A DNA stretch of 64,000 bases from assembly GCF_000004195.4 (NCBI RefSeq), contig NC_030677.2, positions 64,504,222-64,568,221 on the forward strand, in the 5' to 3' direction. Of this stretch, positions 54,241 through 64,000 are shown in pieces (positions within the stretch are counted from its first letter, which is position 1; each line of letters starts with the position of its first letter). The notes beneath the pieces are model-generated. The model was not told where the DNA came from. It worked only from the letters and a program-made list of their open reading frames with translations, and searched no databases. This DNA comes from Xenopus tropicalis. Lineage: Eukaryota > Chordata > Amphibia > Anura > Pipidae. Position numbers and translations under genes: made by a program.

Positions 54241-54849
54241 TCACTTATAACCCATAGCAACCAATCAGCAATTACATGGCCAGTGGCAATTACTAAAGTG
54301 TAAGAGAACAGTTGATTGGTTGCTAATGGTTACACAGCTATGGTGAAACATTCTCAGTTTCAGCATAACAACACAGTAGGCTTTATATAATGTATTAGCA
54401 TTGTGTAAATTATTTGTTGGATAGACTACCATGTTTGCTGCCACAGCATGAATCACTGTCTACTATTTGGAGCTGCAAATCTCCTACCTCCTCTTATTAA
54501 ATTAGATCAACCCTATGTCCCCAGTGAATAGTAAATCAATTTTCTTTATGCATCAATTTCAAAGAGCTTCGGTAGGACCAGGTGCACTTGTGGTTCTGCA
54601 CGTTGCGTTCTTTGCTATCTTATTTGCTCCTTCGTCCTGAATAGGTTACACAATGTCATTAACAATTTTTTTTTATAAAGTTTTGATTTAACAAATTAAA
54701 AAGAGACAGACCTTTAGTTAGAAAAATTAAGGAAATAAGATTTAAAATGATCAAACTACAATAATGAAAGGAGTTTAGCAATGGCATTCCCATTACACAT
54801 TAATGATGAGACTGAAAAATATTGGCCTAGAACATAATGTTTTTAATTG
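54241..54849. other. Non-coding interval
   Basis: Starts with a fragment related to 11340-11510 (CATAGCAACCAATCAGCAAT). Otherwise AT-rich. Confidence 0.5.
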
Positions 54850-55860
54850 ATAGAGAACTGGCTGAAGGATAGAGTACAAAGAGTGGTGGTAAATGAAACA
54901 TTTTCTAATTGGGCCAGTGTTGTTAGTGGAGTACCACAGGGGTCAGTCCATGGTCCTTTGCTTTTTATCTTGTTTATTAATAATCTAGAGGTGGGCATAG
55001 ACAGTACTGTTTTATTTTTGCTGATGATACTAAATTGTGCAAAACTATAATCCATAGTTCCATGCAGGATGCTGCCACTTTGCAGAGCGATTTGACAAAA
55101 TTGGAAAACTGGACAGGAAATTGGAAATGAGGTTCATTGTGGACAAGTGCAAAGTTATGCACTTTGGTAGAAATAATATAAACACTTAGGGGCCCATTCA
55201 TTAAAGTACGAATCCGAATCACGAAATCTGATAATTTCTGATAATTGCAAAAGTCACGAAAATTCCGTTCATTTGAATACAAAGATTTTGTACTTATGAT
55301 CCGAAAGTTCCAAAATGTTCATATTTAAATGATCATTTGCAAATGGCGATTCGATAGTCACGAAATTTTCGTATCCGAATGATCGTAAACGGCGGGTTAA
55401 CCTTTCTGATTTTGAACCTTCTGTGCATGATTTTGGATGCGTCCCATACGACTCAATGGCACTGCAGCTCCAACCTGGCCCAAGGAAAGTCAAGATACCG
55501 AAGCATCAATGAATCCGAAACAAATTGTCGCAAAGTACGAAAAAGTTGCGCAAATTAACTAAAATATCACAGAAAACACACAAAAGTTGTAAACTTTAGA
55601 AAAAGTACAAATTTGTTGTAATCGGACCTGTCGTACTTTAATGAATGTACCCCTAAATGGTAGTGTGTTGGGGGGATCCTTATTGAAGAAGGATCTGGGG
55701 GGTTTTTGTGGATAACAAATTGTCTAATTCCAGGCAGTGTCATTCTGTGGCTACTAAAGCAAATAAAGTGCTGTCTTGTATAGGCCAAATCCTGAACCAA
55801 ATCTTGGATTTTCTTCCCTAGTTTTTATTAAGAAAATCCCTTTTAGGCACTTCTATTAAT
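54850..55860 (+). pseudogene. CR1-like RT fragment, split by a MITE
   Basis: 54847-55050 encodes IENWLKDRVQRVVVNETFS and SGVPQGSVHGPLLFILFIN, homologous to the LINE at 17163-18506. A frameshift follows near the FADDT region (TVLFLLMILN). After the MITE at 55199-55653 the homology resumes with the equivalent of DLGVFVDNKL...ATKANKVLSCI. The fragment lacks both ends and is not functional. Confidence 0.82.
55199..55653. mobile_element. Palindromic MITE nested in LINE (TA flanks)
   Basis: Ends GGGGCCCATTCATTAAAGTA and GTACTTTAATGAATGTACCCC, with TA on both sides (55197-55198 and 55654-55655). Removing the element plus one TA rejoins the LINE reading (NNINTLNGSV). Related to 47456-47975. Confidence 0.88.
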
Positions 55861-56304
55861 AATAAGTTTACCCTACTACAGTTGCATTATTTTAACAGTA
55901 TTTTAAGTAAATACTATTTAAATATATGTCTTCTAGTCTTACACAACATACCAAAATAGGGAAACCTGGTGCCATACACTATACAGAGCTCAATGTGTTC
56001 TTTTTCTTCCTTCAGCAGTTCTAATAAAGATTTCAAGCATCAGTCTGTCTAGTCTGTCTAGTTAATTTAATATCTTGACTGTACTTTTATAGGTCAGGGA
56101 TGGGATGGGTGTGGGAAGCAGTCTCTGCTCATTTTAGCTATAACATTGGGATGCAGTGAAGCAGAGCAGTGGCAAACTTCCATTCCCACGGGGGAGCAGT
56201 AGATGTGCCTGACCGATTTTTGACTGTGCAGAGAATGTACCTATTGGCTCCCTGTGTGCATGTATACAGTTTTAAGCAAGTAATGCACAAACTCATTATG
56301 CATA
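55861..56304. other. Non-coding interval
   Basis: AT-rich, no gene seen. Confidence 0.5.
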
Positions 56305-56960
56305 CCTCCCAACATTTGAAAAATAAAAAGAGGGACAAACAGATTTGGCGCACGCAGCGTGGCAATTTTTTGACCACACCCACTGTTGTGGCCAAGCCCC
56401 AAAACTTGAAAGGGTAACGCCAAGCACACCAGACAGCACTGTTGTGGCAAAGCCCCAACTACCACACCCCATTTTTTTTTTCAAAAAATACTCCTTTTAT
56501 ACAGTTGAAATGGTGGGATCAGATGCAAATGTGCTACACCCTCATACTGTACTACCTAAGGAAAAAATATAGCAACTCCTACATATAAAATACAAATATA
56601 GAGAGAAGGCAGTCAGTTATAAGTAAGTTATAACTATGTACCAGTTTTGCCCCCCCATACACAGTGCCCCCAAATGTCCAATAGATAGTAAACTCCATAC
56701 ACAGTGCTCCGAATTGCCCCCTAGGTGTACGCGTGATGTCAATACGTACGGGGCACAACCTTATAAAAGGGCCTGTCGCCGGGGCATGAGGAGCAGAAGC
56801 CACACAAGCTAGCGTGTCCCGCTATCAGGGATAGTTCCATTAATGTCCCGCATTTCTGTAATCTATTACGGAAATGCGGGACATTCATGGAACTATCCGG
56901 GACAGCGGGATGCGCTATTAAAACCAGGACTGTCCCGCGGAAAGCGGGACAGTTGGGGGG
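56305..56960. mobile_element. CCTCCCAAC-ended MITE, probable hAT type
   Basis: Ends CCTCCCAAC and GTTGGGGGG. Flanks TATGCATA (56297-56304) and TATGCATT (56961-56968) match at 7 of 8 positions. It contains a strong internal hairpin at 56820-56896. Open frames inside are on both strands and show no domain. Confidence 0.75.
56820..56896. repeat. Strong 33-bp-arm hairpin inside the MITE
   Basis: GGATAGTTCCATTAATGTCC ... TTCTGTAA pairs with TTACGGAAATGCGGGACATT ... CTATCC, with two mismatches and a short loop. Confidence 0.85.
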
Positions 56961-57599
56961 TATGCATTATGTACTGGCACTTGATGGAGGGACAATACAT
57001 GAACCAGAAGTGGATAGTATAACTGTGCACGAGAGGATCCAGGGAAGTTAATATGGCAGTGATGCTTAGGGACCCCTTCAAGTGGCAATGTATTTCCACA
57101 CAACTACATTGACGGATACACCATAAATCACCATAAATGTTAACATTATGGACAGGGAGTTATTTAAAAGGAGCAGGCAGTCTTCTGCCAGGTGCAGAGA
57201 ATGGATGGTCCTGCGGTCAGGACAATCGAACATGGCTGGGAGAAGTACCTTCAGTGGAATGGATGCAGAAGGAGGAAGGAAATGGAGTTTACCATTTTTC
57301 TAACCTTAGAAAGCAAGTTGCAGGTTGCCCAACTTTGGCAGTAGATGGTATTGGCTTCTCCTCCTGCAGCTTTTTCTGAATCTACTTGTGTATATAATTT
57401 AGAATGCTACACTATATTTTCTTATTTGCTCATATTTGGAGCTCTACAGTCACACACATTTTTTGAATTGTAGACATTTTGGAGATTAAAGGGAGCCTAC
57501 AGTTTCCATCGAGTGGGAAAAACACTGACTATACTATGACTGATATCTAGTTTGTTTAATTTATCTGTAAATAGCTTAGTAATATTCTGTTACAACAAC

Positions 57600-58345
57600 G
57601 TTTTGCATTTAACCCCATGTCCCCAAAAAGCTGGGACACTGTATAAAATTTAAATTAAAAAGAGAATGGAATGATTTGCAGATCATAGAAACCCTATATT
57701 TAATTGCAAAAACTACAAAGACAACATATCAAATGCTGAAACTGAATAATTTTATTGTTTTCTGAACATACATGCCCATTTAATCTGGGCAGGTACCATT
57801 AATGCTAAATGATATATATACAGGTTCTGATCCAACATATGCTGCCATCCAGATGGAGACTTTTTCAGAGAAGCCCTTACTTATTTTGGCAAGACAATGC
57901 CAAAACGCATTCTGTACATATTACAACAGCATGGCTCCATGGTAAAAGATTCTGGGTGGTAAACTGCCCCCCTGCCTGCAGTCCTGAACTGTCACCCATT
58001 GAAAGCATTTGGCCATCATGAAATGAAATATATGACAAAGGAGACACCGAACTGTTGAGCAGCAGAAATCCTATATCAGGCAAAATGGGACATCATTTCG
58101 CTTTTAGAACTACAGCAGTTGGTCTCCTTAGTCCCCAAATGGTTACAGGGTAAACATGCGCCTGTGCCAACTTTTTTGGAACAAATTCAAAATAAGCATA
58201 TATTTTTTAGAAAACAATAAAAATTCCCAGTTCCAGCATTTGATATGTACTACTTGCAATTAAATACAGTATATGGGTTTAAATGATTTCCAAATAATCC
58301 CATTTTCTCTTTATATACATTTTACACAATGTTCCACCATTTTTA
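57600..58345 (+). mobile_element. Tc1/mariner-type (IS630 group) deletion derivative
   Basis: About 200-bp inverted repeats. The left contains AAGCTGGGACACTGTATAAA and ACATATCAAATGCTGAAACT. The right holds the reverse complements of TGGAACATTGTGTAAAATG and ACATATCAAATGCTGGAACT. Only the C-terminal catalytic part of the transposase remains between them, so the 5' two-thirds is deleted. A widespread fish/frog element of this type is familiar; name not verified. Confidence 0.85.
57809..58165 (+). pseudogene. Tc1/mariner-type transposase C-terminal remnant
   Basis: 57809-58021 reads ...YLFWQDNAKTHSVHITTAW and CSPELSPIESIW, the second Asp and final Glu of a DDE domain. A stop after IWPS follows, then further frameshifted homology (ELLSSRNPISGKMG, LQQLVSLVPKWLQG-type in other frames). 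The first catalytic Asp and the DNA-binding domain are absent. Not functional. Confidence 0.82.
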
Positions 58346-59578
58346 AGATATAGGGGTTGCAAAACTGCAACCTTTGTCTAGAATTTCCTTGCACTACTTC
58401 TTATATACCTTTCCTAAAGCCTTGCTCACAACTCCTCAATAAGTTTTGGTGGTCTGCTTTTCTTCAACCCAATAATACATACCCAATAATACATACTGAA
58501 TGTTGCTCGTCACATTGTACGCTTTCTGTTTTCTGTTCTCTGTCTAGAATGTACTATTAGTTGTCATGCAATGAAAGGTGTAATAGACTGTTACATCCAT
58601 GAACTAAACTGTGGTATGAAATATATTGACACTCCTTAATTATGAGGGGTCTCAGTGACCCTCAACTGTTTGTTTTATTATCACTAAACTATTGCACATG
58701 GGGTAGAGAAATAACTGGGTCATGTTATGACCTCCTGGTTAAAAGCATTTTTGATAGACATGTGAAAATTCATCCTATGTTATTAACCGATTACACTACT
58801 CTGGAGATTGAAAATTCCTTTTGGCAAATAAGCTATGTAGTGCTTATAAAAATAAACTTTCCTCATATGGATATAAGGGCCTTGAATTTGTCCAGTTGCA
58901 GTTACCAATAACATCCAGTAAGTTTGCTTGTGATAAGTATATGCTAACTGCTGATTGGTTGCTATTGGTAATTAAACCAATACAAAACTGGACACCTTTC
59001 ATGACATTTCCACATTAAGAAAGGTAAACCACGGCTATTGACTGTATTGTGAATTTAGGTCCCTAGTAATTATATCCTCTTTTTAAAATAGGCACTGCAG
59101 GTAATATAGCTCAAATAGTATAAAATGGTTTCTACTAAACCTTTCCACTGCTGTATAGGCCCTCTACATTTTCATGTGGAGATCATGCTAATTTCATAAA
59201 TTAGCATGACTTTATCAAGCCCTAATACTTCTGCCATACAAAAAGAATTGTGCTCTGGCAAAAGAAGAAACACATAAGAAGGAGAGGAACAAAACAGGTA
59301 AATGTTACTTAAGTGTGAAAAGGTAGAAATCAAGAGCATTGGTGTGTCAAGCTGCAAAGGAAGCATTAGAAAGACATAAGGAATGAATTTCCCTACTAGC
59401 TCAGGAAGTCCCAGTAGCTGGAATCTATGTCCTGGGGGATGGATATGTTCCTATAGGCCTATTCCACCTCCTTAAGGAGTGGAAGAAAGCCACAGGACTT
59501 TTCTATTTTGGACACCATTTGGTTATGAGGGTGGATATTGTTGGGAGCCCGAAGCATAAGACTGCAGAAAGAAGAGGC
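58346..59578. other. Non-coding interval
   Basis: 58905-58990 is related to 11340-11510 (GCTGATTGGTTGCTATTGG). Otherwise AT-rich, no gene. Confidence 0.5.
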
Positions 59579-59581
59579 TAA

Positions 59582-59885
59582 GGGGACCATTTACTGTCGG
59601 ATTTTTTTTTTCGATTCAGATTTTTAGCGCTCAAAGTCGCAAAAATTTTTTTTTTCGATATTTACTATACATACAAACAGCTAAAATCGGAATCAATTCA
59701 CCAGCTAAAACTTGCCGAGATCATGTAGAAGTCAGTGGCAGAGGTCCCTTCCCTTTCCTTAAAGATCCATCTTTTGTCTTGAAACTTGTTTTAGTGTAAT
59801 AATTCAAAAAAGTTGCAGTTTAGTTTTATGCGACAAGTCAAAAAGTTCAGGTTTTAGTAAATTCGAGTTTTATTAAATATGCCCC
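59582..59885. mobile_element. GGGG-ended palindromic MITE, first of an adjacent pair
   Basis: Ends GGGGACCATTTACT and TTATTAAATATGCCCC. TAA lies on both sides (59579-59581 and 59886-59888). Non-coding. Confidence 0.8.
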
Positions 59886-59888
59886 TAA

Positions 59889-60340
59889 GGGGCTGATTTA
59901 CTAAGACACGAATTCCGACCGAATTGGAAGAATTCCGATTGGAAAACGAACATTTTGCGACTTTTTCGTATTTTTTGCGATTTTTTCGGTGCCTTTACGA
60001 CTTTTCGGAAATTATCGCGACTTTTTCGTTACCAATACGATTTGCGCGAAAAAACGCGACTTTTTCGTAGCCATTCCGAAAGTTGCGATTTTTTCGTAGT
60101 GTTAAAACTTGCACGAAAAGTTGCGCTTTTTTTGTAGCGTTAAAACTTAAAAGGCGCGTCGTTTTGCGCAAGTTTTAACACTACGAAAAAATCGCAACTT
60201 TTGCGCAAGTTTTAACGCTATGAAAAAATCGCAACTTTCGGAATGGCTACGAAAAACTTGCGTTTTTCCGCAAAAATCGTATTGGTAACGAAAAAGTTGC
60301 GATAATTTTCCGAAAAAATCGCAAAATACCGATCTCTAGC
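59889..60340. mobile_element. GGGGCTGATTTACT palindromic MITE, right end missing
   Basis: Begins GGGGCTGATTTACTAAGACA directly after the shared TAA. The arms carry repeated GCGACTTTTTCGTAGCCATT-type units, inverted about 60150. The right terminus is replaced near CCGATCTCTAGCTGG. Confidence 0.82.
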
Positions 60341-62144
60341 TGGTATTCACCAAATGTAATCCCTTAAAATGGTAGGGACTCAGATAATTAGTAATCCCTT
60401 TAAGTATCCTTGAGGCAACCTGAAACATTGGAAGACATTACCTGCAGTGTGTGAGTAAACACCAATACAAATGTGTTTGCCCACTGTACTTGAAATATTT
60501 ACTATACTGAGAAATTTACTGCTACCTGCTAATAAATTGTTTACTTTGTACAAGTACCACGGGCACCCTTCGTTGTTTCAAAAGCTGTGTACATTCCTCC
60601 ACCTTTGCGAAGGCTCAACTGAAAAAGAGGGTCATTAATGTTCTGATATTTATCTTGAGAGCAGCTGAATGCAGGCAATACAGCCAAGAAGGGTTATGAA
60701 CAGGCACAATTTCAGACGGCAGGACTGAGAACTAAACCTACTGAGCAGATGAGGCAGAATTTGCAATATGAGTGGGAAGCAAAAGGCTGCACGTATAGCA
60801 GCAGTGCCCAATAAAGGTTCATTTTTAGGAAGCCAAGTATCAGCTGTAGCAATGAGTACTGCTTCAAAATCTCAAGTGAAGGAGCGGCTCAGAGAACCTG
60901 AATCAAGGAGCCTTTGCATTGTACATGGAGACATTTCTTGTTATGTCGGTACGCTTCACTCTGCACCCTCTCTATATTATATAGATAACAGGGGATTCCC
61001 CATGCTTAGCCTACAAGCCCACCTTGACCATCTCATAGAAACTTTTCATCTTGCAAGATTTCTTACATTCATTGCTGCATATGTTGTAGGAAGTAGGCCC
61101 AGAGAGTTTTACTTTCCTTACATTTACTTTATTTATGGAAAAGATCAGGTTTTCAGTTGCCACCTCAAATCTATGTCATGTTTTTTTGTATACCATAATG
61201 TGCTTGTCTTATTACAGTAATGGCAGAAAAAATTGTTTCTGTATATTGGAGTCCTCATCTTGGGTGGTCAGTAAACATTTGCATTTGTGCCACAGGCTGT
61301 CCCAGTGCCATAAAATGGACGTAAAGTTCTGGGAATCTTTCACAGAGCAGTTGACCTCTTACCCTCCAGCTTATTGTTAAACTACAACTCCCATCATCCT
61401 AACCTAACAGGTAAATGAATGCCAGAGTCTGATGGAAGAACTGCAAGAGGGTGGTTGGTCAGGTGGGAGAGGAACATACTCATGCCTCAAATAGCAATCA
61501 ACAGAAAATCAATAGTGCATCAAGATTTTTCCCCCTGAGCCTACTCATATGGTCAAATATGTGTTTGAGGTTTAATTCCTAATAAGTTTCAGATGCTCTG
61601 CACATTCATACAGTGAAGCTTTATTGCCTTGTTTGGTTATGCATTACAAATGTAAGCAAATGTGTTTTACAATGGTAATGAAAGTCCGTAAAAACGAGCA
61701 GTAAGCTGAGAATTGACAGTTTTGTCTTCCCAAATTAGATATGTAAGAATCATATTTAGTGGAATATGGGAAGAGCAGAATTCTGCATTTTGAACTATGA
61801 CTTTCAAGAAAACAACTCTGTTAAATTGTGATTCATCAGCCATATTATGTAAAGTGAGTCTCTCGTGGGAATCTTCAGGAATGCTTGCTGCAAGAAAAAC
61901 CCTCTATAGCGATTATTTGCATCTCAAGCTCGTATACATGAGGTGTTGCCACGGCTTTGTATGTTGGGAAGAAAAAAAAGAAGAAAATGTAATTATTTAT
62001 GAAAATGCTGTCATCCTGGAAGCAAGGATTTATATTATTTGCCAGGTTTTTTCTGCAATCAAGCAGAAATGCAATAAAGAAATAATTCACTAGGGGTGGG
62101 ATTGGGACAACATTACAGCTAGCTTTATGATAAGCACTTTCTTT
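60341..62144. other. Interval with one possible coding exon
   Basis: Mostly unremarkable AT-rich sequence. 60768-60957 opens with MSGKQKAARIAAVPNKGSFL and is followed by GGTACG, a weak donor-like site. Its composition is protein-like and it overlaps no known repeat. The full frame runs to 61220 but looks less protein-like after residue ~60. No family recognised, so it may be a first exon of an unseen gene or chance. Confidence 0.25.
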
Positions 62145-62362
62145 ATAGATTGTAAGCTCTATGGGGCAGGGACCTCTATCCTCTTGTGTCTTTGACTCTT
62201 AACTTATTGCAACTGTAACTGTATCTTGTATTTATTTGTATTTATTGTTATACTTTGTATTTATCTATTATCTTATTAACCCCCTGTTTGTATTAATGTA
62301 TTCTACTGTGTAGATAAGTAGCGCTTTATAAATAAAGATATACATACATACATACATACACT
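62145..62362 (+). mobile_element. LINE/SINE 3'-tail repeat with CATA microsatellite
   Basis: GATTGTAAGCTCTATGGGGC, GTATTCTACTGTGTAGATAA and GCGCTTTATAAATAAAGATA followed by (CATA)n. This is the familiar tail of an abundant frog retroelement, probably L2/CR1-type. No coding part. Confidence 0.7.
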
Positions 62363-62409
62363 TTCAACTATGCTTAAAATGTAGCTGTCATTGCAAATCA
62401 CCCAAAAAA

Positions 62410-62870
62410 AGCCATCAACCTAACAATTTTAATTGCTGCAAAATACTCACATGTGCTTTTAGCTCCAGGCAGATAGTAGGAGCAATTCGCTTTGCAGCTC
62501 TCACCCTAAAATAGCTTCCCCCCTCTAGATCTAATAGATCCCATACTCCGGTTGGGAGAAAAATAGCCCCTTGTATTGCTAGACTACCCTCACCAGGAGG
62601 GAGCTCCTGGTTCAGGCAGCCATTTTGTGGCACTCGCATGTGCATAATGAGCAAGTAGGGAGTCTTCCTCATTATGCACGTTGCGCTAAATAACATGGCT
62701 CAAGGGAGGACAAAGGGAGCTTCTGGTGTGGGGGGGGGGCCTAGCACCAGCGGGTACTGTTACAAAACCCCCCAAAAAACTATAAAATTGTTTCCCCCAA
62801 CCGGGGTGCGAGCTCTATAAACCTGCAACACTGGTGGGTGAAGTAAATTTAGTGTGATAGGTGCCCTTTA
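62410..62870. repeat. Dispersed repeat, unclassified
   Basis: Shares ACTCCGGTTGGGAGAAA-type phrases with 48950-49050. Two oppositely oriented CTCATTATGCAC-type blocks (62638-62655 and 62665-62685) form a hairpin. Confidence 0.5.
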
Positions 62871-62873
62871 AGG

Positions 62874-62876
<3 letters not shown>

Positions 62877-62906
<30 letters not shown>
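62877..62906. repeat. (TA)n microsatellite
   Basis: About 15 uninterrupted TA units. Confidence 0.95.
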
Positions 62907-62909
<3 letters not shown>

Positions 62910-64000
62910 GAGTGGTTTCCATGGTCTTGCCAATAAACGCCTAAACTTCCAACTTTATTTAGAATGACTGACCATCAAACAGCATCATACAGTTGAATGA
63001 TGTTTGCAGGGAAGAAATGTGTTACTTTGAGCTTACTAAAAGACCATTTATATCTCCAGTGACACAAACTATAACAAAGAATGACAAAATATATCTGTAA
63101 AACAGGTTTGTCAACTATCCACTACAGCTGTTGATTTAACTAAAAGGCCTTCGGTGTGCCAACTGCAGTTTTCATATCGACTACTTCTAGGACAGGTAAC
63201 TGGAAGCAGCAAACTTCAAAAACAGACCATGGGTCAGGGCAGGCAGCACAGAAAGGCATATGCCAGTGACACAAACTACTGTACCAGTACAAGAAAATAA
63301 TTTTTGCTGACATGTCACAAACAAAATAGGAAAAACCTTGAGGGTTGTAGAGTTCACAAGAAGTGCATCATCAAATATGACTACCATATGAAATAATTAT
63401 GTCAGTCTTGACTACAAGAAGTCCAGTTAGAACCAAATAGGGTCATACACATTGTAGAGATATGGTGGTATTCACTTGACTTCAAATGCAGCAATATTAT
63501 CTATATTTCTTAACAAATTTATGGTGGAAAAACACTGAGCCATATGGTGTTTAGGAGACAAATATATTGAAGGAAGCCAAATATTTTAAAATGGTCTGCA
63601 TTGCTCGAGTTATCTTTTCGGGCAAGGGTTTCCTCATTATGTCTTGGTCATGGAGGCTACAGTAATAGAATGCTGATTTTTCTGGGAGTAAATTCTCCAA
63701 AATCTATTCTGTTAGCAATTTAGCTGAATTTCTTTGAGCTTCTGGATCTTGGCACCCACCCTATCTAATAAAAGTAGCTGCTAAAGCTTATCATGCAGTG
63801 TTGGAAACTGAAAAAATATTTGCCTCCTTATTGCATCTCTTATAAGAAGTACACTATAGGTCCCCTCTTGGAAAGAAACAATTTCATACTGACCATTTGT
63901 TTATTTATGTATCAAATTTGCTATCAAATGTATAAGATGGGTTTGTATATGACGAGTTTAAGACAATTTGCATTTGGTCTTCATTTTTTATTATTTGTTG
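62907..64000. other. Non-coding interval to the window edge
   Basis: AT-rich, no gene, RNA gene or repeat terminus recognised. Confidence 0.5.

Noticed and set aside
56138..56572. Several overlapping 60-106-codon frames
   Set aside because: All lie in or at the edge of a MITE and overlap on both strands.
61797..62093. 98-codon frame
   Set aside because: Low-complexity ending, no domain, and overlapped by an antisense frame.

Overview
This window is vertebrate nuclear DNA, AT-rich and dominated by transposable elements. The repeat content points to a clawed frog (Xenopus, tropicalis-like): palindromic MITEs with GGCTGATGCC, TATGGGACC and TAGTGATGAGCGAA ends, a CR1-like LINE with a CATAGTAA-repeat tail, and Tc1 elements of the fish/frog type. 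The species is an inference from repeat style; no search could be run.

Layout. 1-3480: tandem array of a ~394-bp unit that enters from the left edge. 4971-5886: broken Tc1-like element. 6996-8623: a complete Tc1-like element with an intact 340-aa transposase. 8.8-23.6 kb: no recognisable host gene, many MITEs (hAT-like, PIF/Harbinger-like, TA-flanked) and a CR1-like LINE 3' half (17163-18506). 23597-38092: the most interesting block. A 43-bp Tc1 fragment, a 2.2-kb repeat 'R1', a nine-exon protein kinase gene (26294-32290), a second copy 'R2' in the same orientation, and then the rest of a Tc1-like element. 38-64 kb: gene-poor, with LINE remnants, MITEs (one nested inside a LINE, two sharing a target site), a deleted Tc1/mariner-type element, and a TCTA microsatellite.

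The one well-supported host gene encodes a 455-aa AGC-type Ser/Thr kinase. All nine exons join in frame with GT-AG borders. It has a lysine/arginine-rich N-terminus, a complete catalytic core, no AGC T-loop threonine, and a C-terminal hydrophobic segment that looks like a tail anchor. It starts 483 bp from repeat R1, whose ~145-bp units each carry an inverted CCAAT box next to a CCGCCC-type box.

The most unusual observation is that the outer flanks of R1 and R2 are reciprocal halves of Tc1 sequence which, placed end to end, match an uninterrupted Tc1 copy. The structure therefore reads Tc1-left / R / kinase gene / R / Tc1-right, as if the 13-kb kinase segment had been inserted by recombination at a single R copy inside a Tc1 element. 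This is an inference that can be tested.
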